This document shows, piece after piece, positions 18,011 through 27,611 of a stretch of DNA of 64,000 bases. The translations under genes and the position numbers were made by a program. Under the pieces are notes generated by a model. The model saw nothing but the letters and a program-made list of their open reading frames with translations. It did not search any database and was not told the DNA's origin. Numbering within the stretch: the first letter of the stretch is position 1; the number at the start of each line of letters is the position of its first letter. This DNA is from Mycobacterium basiliense (GTDB lineage Bacteria > Actinomycetota > Actinomycetes > Mycobacteriales > Mycobacteriaceae): positions 434,001 through 498,000 of the forward strand of contig NZ_LR130759.1 in NCBI RefSeq assembly GCF_900292015.1, written 5' to 3'.

Positions 18011-20578
18011 ATGGCTCCAGCCGAGAACCCGCGCGCGCCGGGCGCGGCCCGTCACGTCATCGTGGTTGGGCACGGCATGGTGGGGCACCGCCTGGTAGAG
18101 GCGCTGCGTGCGCGTGACACGAGCGGATGCTGGCGGATCACGGTCCTGGCCGAAGAGGCCGACGCCGCCTACGACCGCGTCGGCCTGACTTCCTATACCG
18201 AAAGCTGGGACCGCGATCTGCTGGCATTGCCGGGCAACGATTATGCGGGTGATGAGTGGGTTCGCTTACTGCTCAACACGCCGGTGACGGGCATCGACCG
18301 CGCGACAAAGACGGTGTTCACTGCCGACGGCGAAAGTTACAGCTACGACGCCCTGGTGCTGGCCACCGGGTCCTACGCCTTCGTGCCGCCGGTGCCGGGG
18401 CACGACCTGTCCGGATGCCACGTCTACCGCACCCTTGATGACCTCGACGCCATCCGCGCCTGCGCTCAGCGCGCGCTGGACGCTGGTCACACCAATGGCG
18501 GGGTGGTCATCGGCGGTGGCCTGCTGGGGCTCGAAGCCGCCAATGCGCTGCGGCAGTTCGGATTGCAGACGCATGTTGTTGAGATGATGCCGCGGTTGAT
18601 GGCCCAGCAGATCGACGAGGCCGGTGGCGCGTTGCTGGCGCGGATGGTCTCCGATCTCGGAATCTCCGTCCACGTCGGAACCGGTACCCAGTCGATCGAG
18701 TCCGTCGAGCATCCCGACGGCTCGACTTCGCTGCAGCTGCGGCTCGACGGCGGCGAGGTGTTGGACGCGGGCGTCGTGATATTCGCCGCTGGCGTCCGGC
18801 CGCGGGACGGGCTAGCCAGGGCGGCGGGACTAGCGATCGCCGAACGGGGTGGTGTATTGACCGACTTGGCTTGTCGGACAAGTGATCCCGATATCTATGC
18901 GGTCGGTGAGGTGGCGGCCATCGAGGGGCGGTGCTACGGCCTGGTCGGTCCCGGTTACACCAGCGCTGAGGTGGTTGCCGACCGACTGCTAGAGGGCGTC
19001 GCGGAGTTCCCCGAAGCTGACCTGTCGACAAAGCTCAAGTTGCTCGGTGTGGACGTGGCCAGCTTCGGTGATGCGATGGGTGCAACCGAGAATTGCCTCG
19101 AGGTCGCTATCAACGATGCGGTGAACCGTACCTACGCCAAACTGGTGCTCTCCGATGACGCCAAGACGCTGTTGGGTGGCGTGCTGGTGGGCGACGCCTC
19201 GTCTTACGGGGTCTTGCGGCCCATGGTCGGCAGCGAGTTGCCCGGGGATCCGCTGGCGTTGATCGCACCGGCCGGATCGGGAGATGGCGCAGGTGCGTTG
19301 GGGATTGGTGCACTGCCGGATTCGGCGCAGATCTGCTCCTGCAACAACGTCACCAAGGGCGATCTGAAATGCGCGATCGCCGACGGTTGCGGCGATGTTC
19401 CGGCGCTCAAGGCGTGCACCGCGGCTGGCACCTCATGCGGGTCGTGCGTGCCCTTGCTGAAGCAGCTGCTGGAAGCCGAAGGCGTGGAACAGTCGAAGGC
19501 GCTGTGCGAGCACTTCAGCCAATCGCGTGCGGAGCTGTTCCAAATCATTTCGGCCACCGAGATCCGGACCTTCTCCGGGCTGCTGGAGCGTTTCGGTCGC
19601 GGAAAGGGTTGCGACATCTGCAAGCCGGTGGTCGCCTCTATTTTGGCGTCTACCGGCTCGGACCACATTCTGGACGGCGAGCAGGCGTCGTTGCAGGATT
19701 CCAACGACCACTTTTTGGCCAACATTCAGAAGAACGGTAGCTACTCGGTGGTGCCGCGGGTGCCCGGCGGCGATATCAAGCCGGAACACCTAATTCTGAT
19801 CGGGCAGATCGCGCAAGAATTCGGGCTCTACACAAAGATCACCGGCGGCCAGCGGATCGACATGTTCGGCGCGCGCGTGGACCAGCTGCCACAGATCTGG
19901 AAGCGGTTGGTCGATGCCGGCATGGAATCGGGCCACGCCTACGGCAAGGCATTGCGCACGGTGAAAAGCTGTGTGGGTAGTGACTGGTGCCGCTACGGTC
20001 AACAGGATTCGGTGCAGCTGGCCATCGACTTGGAACTGCGCTACCGGGGCTTGCGGGCGCCACACAAAATCAAGCTAGGAGTGTCGGGGTGCGCCCGAGA
20101 GTGCGCCGAGGCGCGCAGCAAGGATGTCGGCGTCATCGCCACCGAAAAGGGCTGGAACCTCTATGTCGGTGGCAATGGCGGCATGTCTCCCAAGCACGCT
20201 CAGTTGGTGGCCAGCGACCTCGACACCGAAACGCTGACCCGCTATATCGACCGGTTCCTGATGTACTACATCCGCACGGCCGATCGGCTGCAACGTACTG
20301 CGCCGTGGGTGGAATCGCTTGAGGGCGGCCTTGATCACGTGCGCGAGGTCGTATGCGAAGACTCATTGGGTTTGGCCGACGAGTTCGAGGCCGCGATGGA
20401 GCGGCATGTGGCGACCTACCAGTGCGAATGGAAAGGGGTGCTGGAGGACCCGGACAAGCTGTCGCGGTTCGTTTCCTTCGTCAACGCCCCCGACGCGGCC
20501 GACCCGACCGTGACATTCACCGAGCGAGCTGGGCGCAAAGTGCCTGTGCCCATTGGTATTCCGCGGGTTCGATCATGA
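18011..20578 (+). CDS. nirB: Assimilatory nitrite reductase [NAD(P)H] large subunit NirB
   Basis: The 855-residue protein reduces nitrite to ammonium in the cytoplasm. Domains in order: FAD/NAD(P)H oxidoreductase (about 15-320, VVGHGMVGHRLVE and VVIGGGLLGLEAANAL); a BFD-type [2Fe-2S] domain (about 437-490, CSCNNVTKG and CGSCVPLLKQ); a second Cys pair (CDICKP); then the nitrite/sulfite reductase half. The latter contains SCVGSDWCRYG (about 652) and GVSGCARECAEA (about 690), the four Cys that bind the [4Fe-4S]-siroheme centre. Length matches Rv0252. nirD follows 28 bases later. Genes for siroheme precursors and nitrate/nitrite transport lie just downstream on the other strand. ATG at 18011 is the only sensible start. 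Confidence 0.96.
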   Translation: MAPAENPRAPGAARHVIVVGHGMVGHRLVEALRARDTSGCWRITVLAEEADAAYDRVGLTSYTESWDRDLLALPGNDYAGDEWVRLLLNTPVTGIDRATKTVFTADGESYSYDALVLATGSYAFVPPVPGHDLSGCHVYRTLDDLDAIRACAQRALDAGHTNGGVVIGGGLLGLEAANALRQFGLQTHVVEMMPRLMAQQIDEAGGALLARMVSDLGISVHVGTGTQSIESVEHPDGSTSLQLRLDGGEVLDAGVVIFAAGVRPRDGLARAAGLAIAERGGVLTDLACRTSDPDIYAVGEVAAIEGRCYGLVGPGYTSAEVVADRLLEGVAEFPEADLSTKLKLLGVDVASFGDAMGATENCLEVAINDAVNRTYAKLVLSDDAKTLLGGVLVGDASSYGVLRPMVGSELPGDPLALIAPAGSGDGAGALGIGALPDSAQICSCNNVTKGDLKCAIADGCGDVPALKACTAAGTSCGSCVPLLKQLLEAEGVEQSKALCEHFSQSRAELFQIISATEIRTFSGLLERFGRGKGCDICKPVVASILASTGSDHILDGEQASLQDSNDHFLANIQKNGSYSVVPRVPGGDIKPEHLILIGQIAQEFGLYTKITGGQRIDMFGARVDQLPQIWKRLVDAGMESGHAYGKALRTVKSCVGSDWCRYGQQDSVQLAIDLELRYRGLRAPHKIKLGVSGCARECAEARSKDVGVIATEKGWNLYVGGNGGMSPKHAQLVASDLDTETLTRYIDRFLMYYIRTADRLQRTAPWVESLEGGLDHVREVVCEDSLGLADEFEAAMERHVATYQCEWKGVLEDPDKLSRFVSFVNAPDAADPTVTFTERAGRKVPVPIGIPRVRS

Positions 20579-20606
20579 GCGGTTATGGCGATAGCAGGGA
20601 GGAACT

Positions 20607-20963
20607 GTGACACTTCTCAACGACATTCAGGTGTGGACGACCGCCTGTGCCTACGACCATCTCATCCCCGGTCGTGGGGTGGGTGTACTGCTCGACGATG
20701 GCACTCAGGCGGCGCTGTTCCGTCTGGACGACGGCTCAGTGCACGCCGTGGGAAACGTCGACCCGTTCTCGGGTGCGGCCGTGCTGTCCCGGGGGATCGT
20801 CGGCGATCGAGGCGGCCGGGCCGCTGTTCAATCGCCCATTCTCAAGCAGGCATTCGCCCTAGACGACGGTAGCTGCCTCGACGATCCGCGAGTGTCGGTA
20901 CCGGTGTACCCGGCACGGGTGACACCCGAGGGGCACATTCAGGTCGCGCGGGTGGCGGCCTGA
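20607..20963 (+). CDS. nirD: Nitrite reductase small subunit NirD
   Basis: The 118-residue protein is a Rieske-fold NirD subunit. It has the family pattern VWTTACAYDHLIPGRGVGVLL, ALFRLDDGSVHAVGNVDPFSGAAVLSRGIVG and VYPARVTPEGHIQV. As in other NirD proteins, the Rieske cluster Cys/His ligands are not present, so it is structural or regulatory rather than redox-active. The gene starts 28 bases after nirB with GTG at 20607 behind GGGAGGAA. The two are one operon (Rv0252-Rv0253). In H37Rv cobU and cobQ1 follow; here the next gene is the Rv0258c-like gene on the other strand. Confidence 0.94.
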   Translation: MTLLNDIQVWTTACAYDHLIPGRGVGVLLDDGTQAALFRLDDGSVHAVGNVDPFSGAAVLSRGIVGDRGGRAAVQSPILKQAFALDDGSCLDDPRVSVPVYPARVTPEGHIQVARVAA

Positions 20964-20982
20964 TCCGACGGACGCGCCGGGG

Positions 20983-21438
20983 CTAGCCCCGGTCGATGTC
21001 GCCGACCAGGTAACGCTGCATCGTCGGGCCGATGGCGTCCACCAACGCATCCACCGGCATTGAATGCAGGGGCTCGGATCGGACCCCATAGCGCATGATC
21101 CCCAAGCCGACCAGCTGAGAGGCGCATAACGACGCCCGGATGGCGATCTTGTCCGCGCCCAGCATCTTGAGCAGGGGGTTGAAGACCGGGCCGATGAACA
21201 TCGACTGCACGATCTCAGCCGTCTTCGCCAGCCCCGTCGATGCAATAGCGCTGGCCGCAAACGGGCCACCGCCGGCAGCATCCCAGGTGGTAATCAGCAT
21301 GTAGAGCGTCCGGCGGCCCACTTGGTTGACGCTTCCGGTGACGATTCGGTCGATGAACTCCGGTGTGGCGAATGGCAAACGCAGCATCTTGGCCACCGGG
21401 TCAAGGAGCCCGCGTGCGGGTTCTTCGTGCCGGGCCAT
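20983..21438 (-). CDS. TetR C-terminal-domain-like protein lacking a DNA-binding domain (Rv0258c-like)
   Basis: The 151-residue protein reads like the ligand-binding half of a TetR regulator. It has FIDRIVTGSVNQVGRRTLYMLI, an alpha-helical core and RASLCASQLVGLGIMRYGVRSEPLHSMPVDALVDAIGPTMQRYL, which is typical of the C-terminal part of many actinobacterial TetR proteins. The N-terminal helix-turn-helix is absent, and the frame does not continue upstream. The same short form occurs in M. tuberculosis (Rv0258c, 151 residues). It may be a stable remnant, or a protein that dimerises with intact regulators. The stop lies in a perfect GC palindrome (20977-20992) shared with the end of nirD, which may terminate both genes. 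Confidence 0.72.
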   Translation of the reverse strand: MARHEEPARGLLDPVAKMLRLPFATPEFIDRIVTGSVNQVGRRTLYMLITTWDAAGGGPFAASAIASTGLAKTAEIVQSMFIGPVFNPLLKMLGADKIAIRASLCASQLVGLGIMRYGVRSEPLHSMPVDALVDAIGPTMQRYLVGDIDRG

Positions 21439-21469
21439 GTTGCCAGGATCACCCGGATGTGATCAAAGA

Positions 21470-22240
21470 TCAAGAGTCGGCGCTGTCGGCGCGCCCCGCT
21501 GGCAATGCATTGTGTTCCATGTAATTCGGTACGTGCTGCATTCGATGGCTGGCGCATGAGCGCCGCATTGCGTTGCGGAAGCGGTCCGCAATTAGCTGGC
21601 CCAATCCGGGATGGTTGCCCAACGGCGGCGTGACCAGATCGGCGCCGCTGGCGCGCAGTCGCTCCTGAAAAAGACCTTCGGCCAGCAGATATGAGACCAC
21701 CACGACCCGGCGCGCCCCCCGCCGACGGGCGTTGGCGACCACAGTCTGCACGTCAGGAGCAAGGGTCGCGGCAAACCCGAGGTCTACCGGTGATCCGGTC
21801 AGTGTCGATAGGAATGTCCGCGCCTGGTGCAGATCGGCGAGGGCTCGCCGATCCGACGTGCCCGCTGCCGCCAGGATCACCGAATCGCCCGGACGCCAAC
21901 CGGATTCAACCAGTTGCTGGGCAAGGATGCGGGTGAGCTCCCGGCTTGGCCCCAAGGCAGGGGCGACGGTGACATTGGGATGGCCGCTGGCCGCGACGTG
22001 CGCCGGCAGGTCGGCACGGACGTGGTATCCACGAGACAGGAACGCCGGCACCACAATCGCCGGCCGGGGCGACGTCACGGACAGGCCGGAGAGCACTTCG
22101 CTGGGCGTGGGTCCCAGCACGTCGACAAAGGCAACGTGCACCGTGTGCCCGATGAGGACGCCCACCTGCGCGGCGAGGTCACCGATCATTGCGACACCAG
22201 TCGGTCGGCGGGTGCCGTGTGCCGTCAGGATCAGACTCAT
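21470..22240 (-). CDS. Sirohydrochlorin chelatase-like protein, CbiX/SirB family (Rv0259c-like)
   Basis: The 256-residue protein has two CbiX-type halves. The N-terminus LILTAHGTRRPTGVAMIGDLA contains the catalytic His of the family, and the second half begins DSVILAAAGTSDRRALADLHQA. VPAFLSRGYHVRADLPAHV carries the second His. CbiX/SirB enzymes insert Co2+ or Fe2+ into sirohydrochlorin. It overlaps the upstream Rv0260c-like gene by 4 bases (ATGA type), so the two are translationally coupled. With nirB nearby, an iron-inserting step for siroheme is the best guess, though cobalt for B12 remains possible. The C-terminal 30 residues look unlike the family and may be disordered. Confidence 0.8.
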   Translation of the reverse strand: MSLILTAHGTRRPTGVAMIGDLAAQVGVLIGHTVHVAFVDVLGPTPSEVLSGLSVTSPRPAIVVPAFLSRGYHVRADLPAHVAASGHPNVTVAPALGPSRELTRILAQQLVESGWRPGDSVILAAAGTSDRRALADLHQARTFLSTLTGSPVDLGFAATLAPDVQTVVANARRRGARRVVVVSYLLAEGLFQERLRASGADLVTPPLGNHPGLGQLIADRFRNAMRRSCASHRMQHVPNYMEHNALPAGRADSADS

Positions 22241-23439
22241 GGCGCCCCGTCCTGGGTATCGAGGGCGAGTCGATACCCACGCTTGACCACCGTCGCAATG
22301 ATGTTCTTGTCGCCCAGCGCCGTTCGTAGCCGCAGCACTGCGGTATCCACCGCGTGGGTGTCGTCGCCGTTGCCGGGCAGCACATTCAGCAGCTCAGCAC
22401 GGCTAACGACGTCACCGGGACGATGCGCCAACGCGCGCAATATGGCCATTCCCGAGCCCGACAGGGTCTTGATGGAACCATCGACCAGCACGCAGGTCCC
22501 GCGGATATCGACCACGTGGCCCGCCGCTTTCACGGTGCACGAACCTAGCAAGGGCAGTTCCTCGGCAATATGCCGGGCCAAGGCCCCCAACCGCATTCGT
22601 TCGGGGGACGAGGTGGGGATGCCTTTGCGGATCAATGGGCGGGAGGTGACCGGGCCGACGCACATGGCGTGCACGTCGGTGCGCAGCGCCTCCAATAGTT
22701 GGTCTTCGAGATCCAGCTCGCGACTACGCTCCAGCACTGCCGCCGCCGCGGGTGCAGACGTGAAACTAACCGCATCGAATTGCCGTCGCGCGATCCCGGT
22801 GACCAACTGGTCGAACTCACCGCCCAATGGCGTTGGCTTCCAGCGGTAAACGCGGATTGGCACCACCTCGGCGCCCTCCGAACGCAAGCCACCAAGAAAC
22901 TCGGGAAAGGGATCCCAGGCGTCAGCCGCACCGTGCAGCTGGACGGCGATCCGCTCACCGGACACCCCGCATTTGAGTAGGTATTCGAGAACCTCCTGCG
23001 AGGATTCCGACTCCGGAGACCACTCCTCGCGCAACCCGGCGGCGCGCAGCTCCCCGGTGGCCTTCGGCCCCCGGGAGATGACCCGAGATGACGACAACGC
23101 ATCAATGAGCTGGCTGGCCAGGCCCCACCCCTCGGCCGCCGCTACCCAACCCCGAAAGCCGATACCGGTATGTGCGACCAAAACGTCGGGCGGATTGGCG
23201 ATCAGCGCCTCGGTGTTGCTGTGTAGTTCGTCGTCCTCGGGGAGCGCGATCATATCGATCGCCGGAGCGCGACAAACCACTGCGCCTTGGCGGCGCAGGA
23301 GTGCGCACAGTTCCTCGGCACGGCGAGCCGAGGTCACCGCGATCCGATAGCCCCTAAGTGGCTCAGGATTTTGCTGGGCCATAAGAAGTGTGTATGCGTG
23401 TGAGGTTTCGGTTGCGTTACCAGGCAATTGCTGCCGCAT
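22237..23439 (-). CDS. Uroporphyrinogen-III synthase domain fused to winged-helix DNA-binding domain
   Basis: The 400-residue protein joins a HemD-like domain (about 30-285, starting GYRIAVTSARRAEELCALL) to an OmpR/PhoB-type winged helix (about 310-390, ending VDTAVLRLRTALGDKNIIATVVKRGYRL). Uroporphyrinogen-III synthase makes the common tetrapyrrole precursor. The added DNA-binding domain suggests a regulator or a bifunctional protein, as in M. tuberculosis Rv0260c. ATG at 23439 has AGGAGGG six bases upstream and follows the narK3 stop by 21 bases; the shorter start at 23382 (381 residues) lacks a clear ribosome binding site. It forms a unit narK3, this gene, then the CbiX-like gene, linking nitrite uptake or export with siroheme supply and perhaps control of nirBD. 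Confidence 0.85.
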   Translation of the reverse strand: MRQQLPGNATETSHAYTLLMAQQNPEPLRGYRIAVTSARRAEELCALLRRQGAVVCRAPAIDMIALPEDDELHSNTEALIANPPDVLVAHTGIGFRGWVAAAEGWGLASQLIDALSSSRVISRGPKATGELRAAGLREEWSPESESSQEVLEYLLKCGVSGERIAVQLHGAADAWDPFPEFLGGLRSEGAEVVPIRVYRWKPTPLGGEFDQLVTGIARRQFDAVSFTSAPAAAAVLERSRELDLEDQLLEALRTDVHAMCVGPVTSRPLIRKGIPTSSPERMRLGALARHIAEELPLLGSCTVKAAGHVVDIRGTCVLVDGSIKTLSGSGMAILRALAHRPGDVVSRAELLNVLPGNGDDTHAVDTAVLRLRTALGDKNIIATVVKRGYRLALDTQDGAP

Positions 23440-23460
23440 TGCCCCCTCCTGGGACACCAA

Positions 23461-24864
23461 TCACACTCGTGCGAGCTGGGATTCGGTCGTGGCACCTGGG
23501 GTTCGGTTAATCGAGGCCGGCCGGCGTGCGTATTTCATCCAGGTCAGGCTCGCAGCGGCGATATAAAACGCCAGGAAAACCCAGTACGCGGCCGTGTCCG
23601 TACCGGTGCTCAGGTAGGACTGTCGCAGCGCGAGGTTGATGCCCACGCCGCCGAGGGCGCCGAACGCGGCGACGAATCCGATCACCGCCCCCGAGGTGGC
23701 TTGCGACCAGCGGCGACGGTCAGTCTCGCTGACGTCCAGCCGGTGGCTGCGCGCCTCGAAGACGGAAGGGATCATCTTGTATACCGACCCGTTACCCAGG
23801 CCGGCCAGGACGAAGAGGGTCATGAAGCCGCTGATGTACCCGATCGTGGTGGCTACAGTCGTTGGGCCCGGTGTGTAGTCGTCGTGGGTGCTGATGGCTA
23901 CCAGAAACCCGGTGGCCAGCGCCATGGCTGCGAACACGGCCAGCGTGACCCGGCTGCCGCCGACGCGGTCGGCCAGCCTGCCGCCGTAGATTCGGGCCAG
24001 CGAGCCCAGCGCCGGCCCGACGAACGTGAACTCGGCGGCGTGTAGCGCCGCCTGGCCGTGGCTTTGCCCGCTATCGGCGAAATTGATCTGTAGAACCTGG
24101 CCGAAGGCGAACGAGAACCCGATCCACGACCCGAAGGTGCCCAGATAGAGCAATGCGAGGACCCAGGTATCACGTTCGAACAAGATCGAGCGCAAGTGGC
24201 CAACGTCGTAGGTGGCGTGATCGAGGTTGTCCAGATATCGCGCCGCGCCCAGGGCGACCCCCGTCAGCAGCACCAAATACAGTCCGCACACCCAGTACGG
24301 CTGCCGGTGGCCCGCGACCGCCAGCACCAACAACCCCACCAACTGGATCATCGGCACTCCAAGGTTGCCGGCGCCGGCGTTGAACCCGAGTGCAAAGCCT
24401 TTGCGTCGATGCGGGTAGAAGGCATTGGTGTTGGTCATCGACGCGGCATAGTTGGCGCCGCCGCACCCGGTCAGCGCCGCACAGGCGAGGTAGGGCCAGA
24501 GCGGCAGCCCGGGGTGAGCCAGCAGCCAGATGGTGCCAAGGGTGGGAACAAAGAGCACCACTGTGGAAAACACCGTCCAGTTGCGGCCCCCAAAGGTGGC
24601 AATGCCTAGCGAGTAGGGAATCCGCAGACACGCGGCGACGAAGGTGGCGGTCGCGCCGAGCAGGAATTTGTTGGCCGCCGAAAAGCCGTACACGTCTTCC
24701 GGCATGAACAACACCATCACCGGCCACAGGGTCCAAACGCCGAAGGCGATGTGGTCGCAGGCGACGATCCACAGCAGGTTGCGACGGGCCACCGCCTTGT
24801 TGCCGGCTTCCCAAGCCGTGTCGTCTTCGGGATCCCACTCCGTGATTCGCTGGTTACGGCCCAT
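23461..24864 (-). CDS. narK3: Nitrate/nitrite transporter NarK3
   Basis: The 467-residue major-facilitator protein has twelve membrane helices and NarK/NNP family signatures. These include the N-terminal WDPEDDTAWEAGNKAVARRNLLW before helix 1, GCGGANYAASMTNTNAFYP in helix 5 and GLGNGSVYKMIP in the second half, where the Gly-rich nitrate signatures sit. It moves nitrate or nitrite across the inner membrane. It heads a group on the minus strand with the HemD-wHTH and CbiX-like genes. Length matches Rv0261c (469). Together with narU at 28899 the window encodes two NarK-type carriers. Confidence 0.92.
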   Translation of the reverse strand: MGRNQRITEWDPEDDTAWEAGNKAVARRNLLWIVACDHIAFGVWTLWPVMVLFMPEDVYGFSAANKFLLGATATFVAACLRIPYSLGIATFGGRNWTVFSTVVLFVPTLGTIWLLAHPGLPLWPYLACAALTGCGGANYAASMTNTNAFYPHRRKGFALGFNAGAGNLGVPMIQLVGLLVLAVAGHRQPYWVCGLYLVLLTGVALGAARYLDNLDHATYDVGHLRSILFERDTWVLALLYLGTFGSWIGFSFAFGQVLQINFADSGQSHGQAALHAAEFTFVGPALGSLARIYGGRLADRVGGSRVTLAVFAAMALATGFLVAISTHDDYTPGPTTVATTIGYISGFMTLFVLAGLGNGSVYKMIPSVFEARSHRLDVSETDRRRWSQATSGAVIGFVAAFGALGGVGINLALRQSYLSTGTDTAAYWVFLAFYIAAASLTWMKYARRPASINRTPGATTESQLARV

Positions 24865-25343
24865 GCGGTCTTCACCTTTCGTGGACGGTGTTGCGTCCGA
24901 GCTCCGATCAGACTTGGCGGTGCGACGATGGCCACGCGGCTATGCGGATACCCATGTGCGGCGGCATTCCAAAAGGTCTGCGCCGAAACCCCTCTCGATC
25001 GAGCGTTCCCACCTTCGCTCATTCTGGCTGGCGTCAAGCCGCAGGCACCCCGTGGCACGAGGCTTGCGCCGCCGTCTCATTCGATGCTCACACTGAGTAT
25101 GTAAGCGAGTCAACTCGATTGGTTGGATATCGGCTGAAAGTTGAATCCCAGTTGTCTGGCAAATCACTGGCAGTGGAGTCAATTCGCGTTACACCGTGTT
25201 AACAGCTTGCGGGCCACGGGCGATGCGCTGCCGCAGCGTGTTTCGTTTGCCGCGTCGGCAATTCAAGGACGGCGTGATTAGGAAAAGCACCGCTGCCCAG
25301 CACTGTTCCCGGACGGCATGGCCGGCGGCGGGTAATGCCTCGA
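24865..25343. other. Intergenic region between narK3 and aac
   Basis: These 479 bases hold only short frames without recognisable similarity on either strand. The part nearest narK3 must hold its promoter. I see no RNA gene, terminator hairpin or strong palindrome. Confidence 0.6.
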
Positions 25344-25898
<555 letters not shown>

Positions 25899-25940
25899 TT
25901 ACCAGCCCTGCCCAGCGGGAGCTTCTCGCGGCATCAGATG

Positions 25941-26810
25941 TTACGAACGGGGCCGAGCCCAATGCAGGCGCAGGTGCTGGCCCGGTCGTGCCTGCGCGAG
26001 CTTGTCGATATCCGCGTCGATCACCACACCCACCACCGGGTAGCCGCCGGTGATCGGATGATCAGGACCCAAGATTACCGGTAAACCGTTGGGCGGCACC
26101 TGGATTGCGCCACGTGTGGTGCCTTCGCTGGGTAGCTGCCGCTCCGGGTTGCGGTATTGCAACGGGTGCCCGATCAAGCGCGTTCCCACTCGATCGCTGT
26201 GGTCGGAGACCACCCAGTCGGTGTGGACCAGGGCGTCCGGATCGACGAACCAGGTGTCGCGCGGCCCGGGTATCGCCCGCAGTTCGACCACGCTGTCCGT
26301 GATCGCCGCCACTGGGGCTTGGTCGAGTTCGGGGTAGTCGTCGGTGTGTTCGCCCACCGGCAACACGTCTCCGGCCTGCAAGGGTGCGGGACCGATTGCC
26401 GACATGACGTCGTAGCTGCGCGAGCCCAGTACCGGGGTGACGCCGATGCCGCCGCGCACCGCCAGATAGGTTCGTAATCCGGCGCGCGGCGTGCCCAGCG
26501 AGATCACCTCGCCATCGCGAACATGGTGAATGCTGTTGGTGCCGAACATCGTTCCGTTGACCGTCGGGTCGGTGTCGGCGCCGGTCACCGCGATGTCGAC
26601 GTCGCCGCCGCGAACCCGGGCTGCGAACCCGCCAAAGGTGACCTCGACGGTGGCCCAATCGTCGGGATTGGCTACCAGTCGGTTGGCTAGCGTATGTGAG
26701 CCGCGGTCGGCGGCCCCGGAGCGCCCGACACCGAGGTGGGCCAGCCCGGCCCGACCGAGATCCTCGACGATCGCCAGCGGTCCGCTACGCAGGACTTCCA
26801 AAGTCATCAC
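25941..26810 (-). CDS. pxpC: 5-oxoprolinase subunit C (KipA/PxpC family)
   Basis: The 289-residue protein has the biotin-dependent carboxyltransferase-like fold called CT_A_B. It begins [35 protein letters not shown], an unmistakable KipA/PxpC start. [24 protein letters not shown] near the end matches the family. PxpC works with PxpA and PxpB in ATP-dependent opening of 5-oxoproline to glutamate. It follows PxpB by 16 bases on the same strand. Length is close to Rv0263c (300). No PxpA (LamB/YcsF) gene lies adjacent, so the third subunit would have to be encoded elsewhere. Confidence 0.9.
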   Translation of the reverse strand: MMTLEVLRSGPLAIVEDLGRAGLAHLGVGRSGAADRGSHTLANRLVANPDDWATVEVTFGGFAARVRGGDVDIAVTGADTDPTVNGTMFGTNSIHHVRDGEVISLGTPRAGLRTYLAVRGGIGVTPVLGSRSYDVMSAIGPAPLQAGDVLPVGEHTDDYPELDQAPVAAITDSVVELRAIPGPRDTWFVDPDALVHTDWVVSDHSDRVGTRLIGHPLQYRNPERQLPSEGTTRGAIQVPPNGLPVILGPDHPITGGYPVVGVVIDADIDKLAQARPGQHLRLHWARPRS

Positions 26811-26826
26811 GATGCGTCCTCCTTAG

Positions 26827-27498
26827 CTACGCCGCCCGGAACTGGACCCACATGCCCTGCGTCAGCAGTGCGGGGTCGGGTCGGTCGAGATCCCACAGGA
26901 CCGCGTCGGTGTGGCCGATGATCTGCCACCCGCCGGGCGATTGCCGCGGATAGATTGCGCTGAATTCGCCGGCGAGGGCGACCGACCCGGCGGGTACCGA
27001 TGTCCGTGGTTCGGACTTGCGCGGCACCTGCAATCGGGGGTCGCCGCCGATGAGGTAAGCGAAGCCGGGGGCGAAGCCGCCAAATCCCACCCGCCACTGG
27101 GTCGCGGTGTGGGCGTTGATCACTTGCGCGGTGGTCAGGCCCGTGTGTCGGGCTACATCGGCAAGGTCCGGGCCGTCGTACACGACATCGATCACGTGGT
27201 CGGGCAGCGCTTCGCGCGAGCGATCCATGGGGAACGGGTCAGGGTTGACCACCAGCCGCCGCAATCGCTGACGGGTGACCCCCTGGAAACGGGGCTCGGA
27301 CAGCTTGACCAACACGGTGCGGGAAGCGGGAACAACGTCGATGACGCCGGGCAGGACGGCGGACCGCAGCGCCTGCGTCCACGCCAATACATCGGCGGTG
27401 CTGTCGCATTGCAGCATCAGCGCTTGATCGCCGTAATCGAAAACCGTGCGCACAACCACGCCCGGCGCGAGGTGGTCTGCGATGTCCGTCACACTCAT
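26827..27498 (-). CDS. pxpB: 5-oxoprolinase subunit B (KipI/PxpB family)
   Basis: The 223-residue protein has the CT_C_D fold of KipI/PxpB. Family landmarks include GDQALMLQC at the N-terminus, [22 protein letters not shown], and the highly conserved [40 protein letters not shown] with [12 protein letters not shown]. It pairs with PxpC, 16 bases downstream, to form the ATP-dependent 5-oxoprolinase or an allophanate-hydrolase-like enzyme. I chose ATG at 27498; an extension to 27549 adds only a low-complexity stretch. It corresponds to Rv0264c. The 113 bases upstream separate it from the iron-binding lipoprotein gene on the same strand. Confidence 0.9.
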   Translation of the reverse strand: MSVTDIADHLAPGVVVRTVFDYGDQALMLQCDSTADVLAWTQALRSAVLPGVIDVVPASRTVLVKLSEPRFQGVTRQRLRRLVVNPDPFPMDRSREALPDHVIDVVYDGPDLADVARHTGLTTAQVINAHTATQWRVGFGGFAPGFAYLIGGDPRLQVPRKSEPRTSVPAGSVALAGEFSAIYPRQSPGGWQIIGHTDAVLWDLDRPDPALLTQGMWVQFRAA

Positions 27499-27611
27499 TC
27501 TTTGACGGTAGTCCCGAGATCGGGGGTCCGGCGAGGAATTTTCGAGCACTGCCAGAGGGGCCTTAGCAAACGCTCATGCGGGCGGGGCGGGCGGTGCCGC
27601 GCGCCGCGGAT

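Noticed and set aside
24888..25202. Possible gene in the narK3-aac intergenic region (104-residue + frame)
   Set aside because: No start context or similarity, mixed composition and high Ser/Arg; I record the space as non-coding.
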